From: a bacterium
GTDB lineage: Bacteria > Eremiobacterota > Eremiobacteria > Baltobacterales > Baltobacteraceae
Length of the DNA: 8,314 nt
Assembly: GCA_021782295.1 (NCBI GenBank)
Contig: JAJXVC010000080.1
Location: 1-8,314, forward strand
Direction: 5' to 3'
Shown here: positions 5,258 through 8,314 of the stretch, piece after piece
How positions within the stretch are numbered: position 1 is the stretch's first letter
Layout of the letters: each line of letters begins with the position of its first letter
Made by a program: the position numbers and the translations under genes
The notes under the pieces: generated by a model
Databases searched by the model: none
What the model was told of the DNA's origin: nothing
The model's input: only the letters and a program-made list of their open reading frames with translations

Positions 5258-6407
5258 CGACGCGACCTTGACGAGCGTGCGCAAGGCGCTCGCGGAACGC
5301 TGTCAAGCGCTCGGCGTGCGCGCGCGCATTGCCGATGCCGAGGTCGATGTCGAGACGCGCGAGCGCATGCGCGATGCCTTCGAGCGCGGCGATCTCCAGA
5401 CGTGGGGATACGGCGATGCCTATGCCGATGCTGCCGCCGACCCGCTCCGCATTCTCGAGCGGGCACGCAGCGTTATCTGCGTGGCAATTCCCTACGCTCG
5501 CCCCGCACCCAAACGCGTGAAACCCGGGAGCGGCCGGGTCTCCAAATATGCCTGGTCGCGCGATTATCACGTGCGTGTCCGCGCGATCCTCGACGATCTC
5601 GCCGCGCAGATCGATGCGACCGCCGAGCGGAGCGTTACCGCGATCGCTTGCGATACCGCACCGGTCGCCGAGCGGGCGCGCGCCGCGCGCGCGGGGCTGG
5701 CCTGGATCGGCAAACACACCAATGCGATCGCTCCCGAGCTCGGCTCGTACGTTTTTCTCGGCGAGATATTCTGCTCGCTTCCGCTTCCCGCCGATGAGCC
5801 GCTCAAAAAATCGTGCGGAGCATGTCGCCGCTGCATCGATATCTGTCCGACCGGTGCGCTGCGCGGGGACTACACGATCGAGGCAACGCGCTGCATCGCC
5901 GACCTCACGCAGCGCGTCGACGCGATACCGCGCGCGCTGCGCCCGTTGCTCGGCGATTGGCTCTGGGGATGCGACCTCTGCCAGGAGGTCTGTCCGCCGA
6001 CCGTGCGTGCCGGGCTCTGCGGCGATGCGGCGTTCGATCCCGTCGATGAGGCGCTCGCGCAACCCGACCTTCTCCGATTGCTGGCGCTACGCAGCGGTGA
6101 GTACAAACGCCGCTATCGACCGACGGCGATGGGATGGCGCGGCGCGGCGGTGCTGCGCCGAAACGCCGCAATGGCGCTGGGAAACGCCCTCGACCGCGCC
6201 GCCATTCCGGCGCTCGCCGCTGCACTCGCCGAGGATCCGCACCCGCTCGTGCGCGGGGCCGCCGCGTGGGCGCTCGGTCGTATTGGCGGCCCGGCAGCGC
6301 GGCGAGCGTTAGCACGCGCAAGCGATGCGGAGATCGACGAAACGGTCGCCGAGGAGATCGCCGCTGCATCCAAGAGTGCGGCTTTCGGCGTTGAAGGTTC
6401 GAGCTAG
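5235..6407 (+). CDS. queG: Epoxyqueuosine reductase QueG with C-terminal HEAT repeats
   Basis: QueG reduces epoxyqueuosine to queuosine in tRNA wobble position 34, using cobalamin and two 4Fe-4S clusters. Numbering from TTG 5235 (390 aa), visible marks are VSKYAWSRDYH (102-112), DTAPVAERA with the probable proton donor D140, LAWIGKHTNAI (155-165), the cluster motif C194-x2-C197-x2-C200-x3-C204-P, and a second cysteine set C220, C246, C249, C253 around LLGDWLWGCDLCQEVCP. Residues about 298-376 form HEAT-like helical repeats, as in the Bacillus type. The start is uncertain: TTG 5235 has AAAGG with a 5-nt spacer and overlaps the AKR gene by 23 nt; TTG 5268 has no ribosome site but gives an N-terminus length like known QueG. 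The stop overlaps moaA's GTG by one base. Queuosine and Moco both start from GTP, but a functional link is inference. Confidence 0.93.
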   Translation: MAISLRSDDATLTSVRKALAERCQALGVRARIADAEVDVETRERMRDAFERGDLQTWGYGDAYADAAADPLRILERARSVICVAIPYARPAPKRVKPGSGRVSKYAWSRDYHVRVRAILDDLAAQIDATAERSVTAIACDTAPVAERARAARAGLAWIGKHTNAIAPELGSYVFLGEIFCSLPLPADEPLKKSCGACRRCIDICPTGALRGDYTIEATRCIADLTQRVDAIPRALRPLLGDWLWGCDLCQEVCPPTVRAGLCGDAAFDPVDEALAQPDLLRLLALRSGEYKRRYRPTAMGWRGAAVLRRNAAMALGNALDRAAIPALAAALAEDPHPLVRGAAAWALGRIGGPAARRALARASDAEIDETVAEEIAAASKSAAFGVEGSS

Positions 6408-7417
6408 TGGAAACCATCGATCTTCGCGCCGGATCCCTCACCGATGCGTTCGCGCGCCGGATCGATTATCTGCGCATTTCGGTGACCGACAAATGCAATC
6501 TTCGCTGCATCTACTGTATGCCTGCACAAGGGCTGCCGTGGATCGAGCGCGAGCAACTGCTGAGCTTTGAAGAGATCGAGCGGCTCGTTCGGATCTTTGC
6601 GGGGCTTGGCGTCGGCAAGATTCGGCTCTCCGGTGGAGAGCCGCTGGTGCGACGCGACCTCCATCGTCTGGTCGCGATGATTCGCGCCATCGATGGAATC
6701 GAGGAGATCGCGCTCTCCACCAACGGCTTGCTGCTCGCAGAGCAACTGCCTGCGCTCGTGGCTGCCGGACTTACGCGCGTGAACGTCTCGCTCGATACCT
6801 TGCGTGCGGAGCGCTTCGAAGCGCTCGCTCGTCGACCGGGGCTCGCACTCGTGCTCTCCGGAATCGACGCTGCCGTGCGCGCCGGCCTAACGCCGGTAAA
6901 AATCAATTGCGTGACGATGCGCGGACGAAACGACGACGAGATCGAAGCGTTCGCCCGCTATGCGCGCGAACGCGAGGTTGCGGTGCGTTTCATCGAGTTA
7001 ATGCCGGTGCGCGAGAATCTCGAGATCGCCGCAGAGGCCTACATCGGGGCCGAAGAGATTCTCGAGCGGATATCGGCGATGGAATCGCTGCATCCGATAG
7101 CCGGGCCGCGCGGGAACGGCCCAGCGCGGTATTATGGTTTTGCAAGCGGCGGTGGAAGCATCGGCGTCATCAGTCCGCTCTCGCACGATTATTGCGAACG
7201 CTGCAATCGCGTGCGCCTGACCGCCGACGGTCGGCTGCGGCTCTGCCTCTTCGGCGAGAATCATCTCGATCTGAAGCAGGCGTTGCGCGCGGGCGAGAGC
7301 GACGAGCGTTTGCGCGATCGATTGACCGCGGCGATGTTGGTGAAGCCGGAGCGGCACCACTTGCGCGTCGGCGAGGCCACCTCGCAAATGCGCGCCTTTA
7401 GCGAGATCGGGGGCTAG
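6407..7417 (+). CDS. moaA: GTP 3',8-cyclase MoaA
   Basis: The 336-residue radical SAM enzyme catalyses the first Moco step, turning GTP into 3',8-cyclo-7,8-dihydro-GTP, which MoaC converts to cyclic pyranopterin monophosphate. The N-terminal cluster motif is C30-x3-C34-x2-C37, followed by LSGGEPL (74-80), STNG and VSLDTL. The C-terminal second cluster uses C263-x2-C266-x13-C280 in CERCNRVRLTADGRLRLC. The tail ends in Gly-Gly, which is needed for activity in characterised MoaA. GTG 6407 shares its first base with the queG stop (TAGTG); a GAAGG lies 9 nt before it. It is the last gene of the operon. No moaC is next to it; it must lie elsewhere. The 3' end overlaps the convergent minus-strand gene by 20 bp. 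Confidence 0.96.
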   Translation: METIDLRAGSLTDAFARRIDYLRISVTDKCNLRCIYCMPAQGLPWIEREQLLSFEEIERLVRIFAGLGVGKIRLSGGEPLVRRDLHRLVAMIRAIDGIEEIALSTNGLLLAEQLPALVAAGLTRVNVSLDTLRAERFEALARRPGLALVLSGIDAAVRAGLTPVKINCVTMRGRNDDEIEAFARYAREREVAVRFIELMPVRENLEIAAEAYIGAEEILERISAMESLHPIAGPRGNGPARYYGFASGGGSIGVISPLSHDYCERCNRVRLTADGRLRLCLFGENHLDLKQALRAGESDERLRDRLTAAMLVKPERHHLRVGEATSQMRAFSEIGG

Positions 7418-8314
7418 CCACTCGCTGCGCGATCATCCGTTGCGCAGCGGAGAAAATCTGCATGGCAGCGGCACGGCGCTCCGGCGTCGCGGCGCTCTCG
7501 CTGGGAAGGAAGACGGTCATCGCGGCGTTCGCTTCGAAGACGACGAGCTTTCCCTCGCGGGAGATCGCGAAATCGACTCCTAAATAATCGAGTTCGGTCG
7601 AACGCCCGACGGCAACGAGCGCCTCGGTGACGCGGTCGCCGAGATGCCCGCGAAGATCGGTGAGGTAATCGATCTCCTCGGCGCGCTCGGCGGGGCCCAT
7701 CTCGGCACTGAAATAGTGAATATTCCAATGGCGGGCGACGGCAAGATGTGCGGGATACGGCACGCCGTCGACGATCATCGCGCGGTACTTTCGAATGCGA
7801 CCATCATCGGCGGCGGTATCGACATACTCGATCTGCAGTAACTCGTATCCCGGGAGTGAGGTAAGCGCACTTTCAAGTTCGGCCTCCGTGGTGATGCGTT
7901 CGAAGTGCGCGCCGTTGTGATAGCCGGGGGAGCGGAGAAGAAAGGGGAGGCTCGCCGCGTCGATTTCGGTGCGCGGAAGCAGCCGGACGCTCGGGGCGAT
8001 CGTGTTGGGAATCGTTTGGATGCGAAGCGGATGCGCGACGCGCGAAGTGTGCGCCATGAGGCGCGGCGCGTTGAGAACGGGGGCGCGGTCGCTTTCGAGA
8101 AGTTCGGTCGCCATTGCGAGTGCCGGCGCGTCGATATCGGGGTCGGCGATAAGATTAAACGTAATATCGTGCGCGGGAAGTGCGAGTTCGGGATCCCAGT
8201 ATTGCACGAGGATTGTCGTGGTTTCGAAGAGGAGCGGGTCGAGAATTTGATCGGTTCCGGTCTGTCCTTGCACCGACGAAGAACCGAGTTGCAAGACGCG
8301 AATCGGTTCGCCGT
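7398..8314 (-). CDS. Probable ATP-grasp-fold protein, N-terminus beyond the window
   Basis: The frame is open through the right edge with 304 full codons visible. The first visible residues read GEPIRVLQLGSSS, so the gene continues upstream and the TTG at 8294 is just an internal leucine. Visible domains, numbered from the first full codon: a Rossmann-like pre-ATP-grasp region with HDITFNLIADPD (about 48-59), an ATP-grasp-like segment LLRSPGYHNG (125-134), the strand pair LLQIEYVDT and YRAMIVDGVPYP, and a C-terminal LDYLGVDFAI with D247 plus VVFEANAAM with E260 and N262, the typical metal-binding Glu-x-Asn. Proteins of this pattern, often with N-terminal TPR repeats, are mostly uncharacterised; a carboxylate-amine ligase-like activity is inference. 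The C-terminal 20 bp overlap moaA tail to tail. Confidence 0.82.
   Translation of the reverse strand, partial: GEPIRVLQLGSSSVQGQTGTDQILDPLLFETTTILVQYWDPELALPAHDITFNLIADPDIDAPALAMATELLESDRAPVLNAPRLMAHTSRVAHPLRIQTIPNTIAPSVRLLPRTEIDAASLPFLLRSPGYHNGAHFERITTEAELESALTSLPGYELLQIEYVDTAADDGRIRKYRAMIVDGVPYPAHLAVARHWNIHYFSAEMGPAERAEEIDYLTDLRGHLGDRVTEALVAVGRSTELDYLGVDFAISREGKLVVFEANAAMTVFLPSESAATPERRAAAMQIFSAAQRMIAQRVASPRSR
7423..7449 (+). terminator. 8-bp perfect hairpin just after the moaA stop
   Basis: CGCTGCGC (7423-7430) pairs perfectly with GCGCAGCG (7442-7449) across an 11-nt loop, beginning 6 nt after the moaA stop. No T-run follows on the plus strand, so this is not a classic intrinsic terminator; it could stabilise the mRNA 3' end or be part of a Rho-dependent end. 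It lies inside the coding sequence of the convergent gene, where it encodes Ala-Gln-Arg repeats on the minus strand, so coincidence is possible. Confidence 0.3.

Larger units (their letters stand above)
832..7417 (+). other. Nine-gene Moco-centred transcription unit
   Basis: All nine genes read the same way with junctions of ATGA overlap, 4 nt, 5 nt, GTGA overlap, GTGA overlap, 1 nt, about 23 nt overlap (or a 10-nt gap if QueG starts at 5268), and a 1-nt overlap. No internal space is large enough for a usual promoter. One polycistronic mRNA with translational coupling is the simplest reading, with a possible attenuator after moeB. Confidence 0.75.

Noticed and set aside
4337..5284. Minus-strand ORF of 315 codons opposite the aldo/keto reductase
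   Set aside because: It is a shadow of the AKR gene, which has all four catalytic residues. The antisense translation shows no family pattern.
5675..5692. Alternating CG tract with Z-DNA potential in queG
   Set aside because: It encodes the conserved Arg/Ala helix after the QueG proton-donor region. Codon use explains it.
5247..6062. Minus-strand ORF of 271 codons opposite queG
   Set aside because: Both QueG Fe-S cysteine sets are encoded on the plus strand. The antisense product is low-complexity Arg/Ala/Gly.

Overview
The window is a compact, high-GC bacterial segment with almost no intergenic DNA. GTG and TTG starts are common: only four of the eleven genes with a visible start begin with ATG. 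Together with the mix of gene families, the overall feel is of an uncultured lineage such as Candidatus Eremiobacterota (WPS-2). That is an impression only; no rRNA or marker alignment is possible here.

Left edge (1-831): two genes on the minus strand. The one at the edge (1-241) is the N-terminal 80 codons of a protein I do not recognise, with a TTG start fixed by a Shine-Dalgarno sequence and an in-frame upstream stop. Upstream of it (347-760) lies a small secreted protein with a signal peptide and one cysteine pair. A 71-bp divergent intergenic region (761-831) separates it from the main operon.

Centre (832-7417): nine plus-strand genes packed end to end, with the longest gap 5 nt and most junctions overlapping (ATGA, GTGA, GTGA, TAGTG). 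This looks like one transcription unit. Order: Cof-type HAD phosphatase, an 85-residue protein of unknown function, moaD, moaE, an alpha/beta hydrolase, moeB carrying a C-terminal rhodanese domain, an aldo/keto reductase, queG with C-terminal HEAT repeats, and moaA. Its core is molybdopterin (Moco) synthesis. MoaA starts from GTP. MoaD and MoaE form molybdopterin synthase. The MoeB-rhodanese protein can adenylate and then sulfurate the MoaD C-terminus. moaC, moeA and mog/moaB are not in the window. Interleaved are genes with no established Moco role: HAD, the 85-aa protein, hydrolase, aldo/keto reductase, and the queuosine tRNA-modification enzyme QueG. A small hairpin followed by seven T's at the end of moeB may attenuate expression of the last three genes.

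Right edge (7398-8314): a minus-strand gene for a probable ATP-grasp-type protein runs off the window at its N-terminal side. Its 3' end overlaps the 3' end of moaA by 20 bp. An 8-bp perfect hairpin just after the moaA stop is the only candidate for the operon's 3' end.

No tRNA, rRNA, CRISPR array, insertion sequence, or phage gene was seen.
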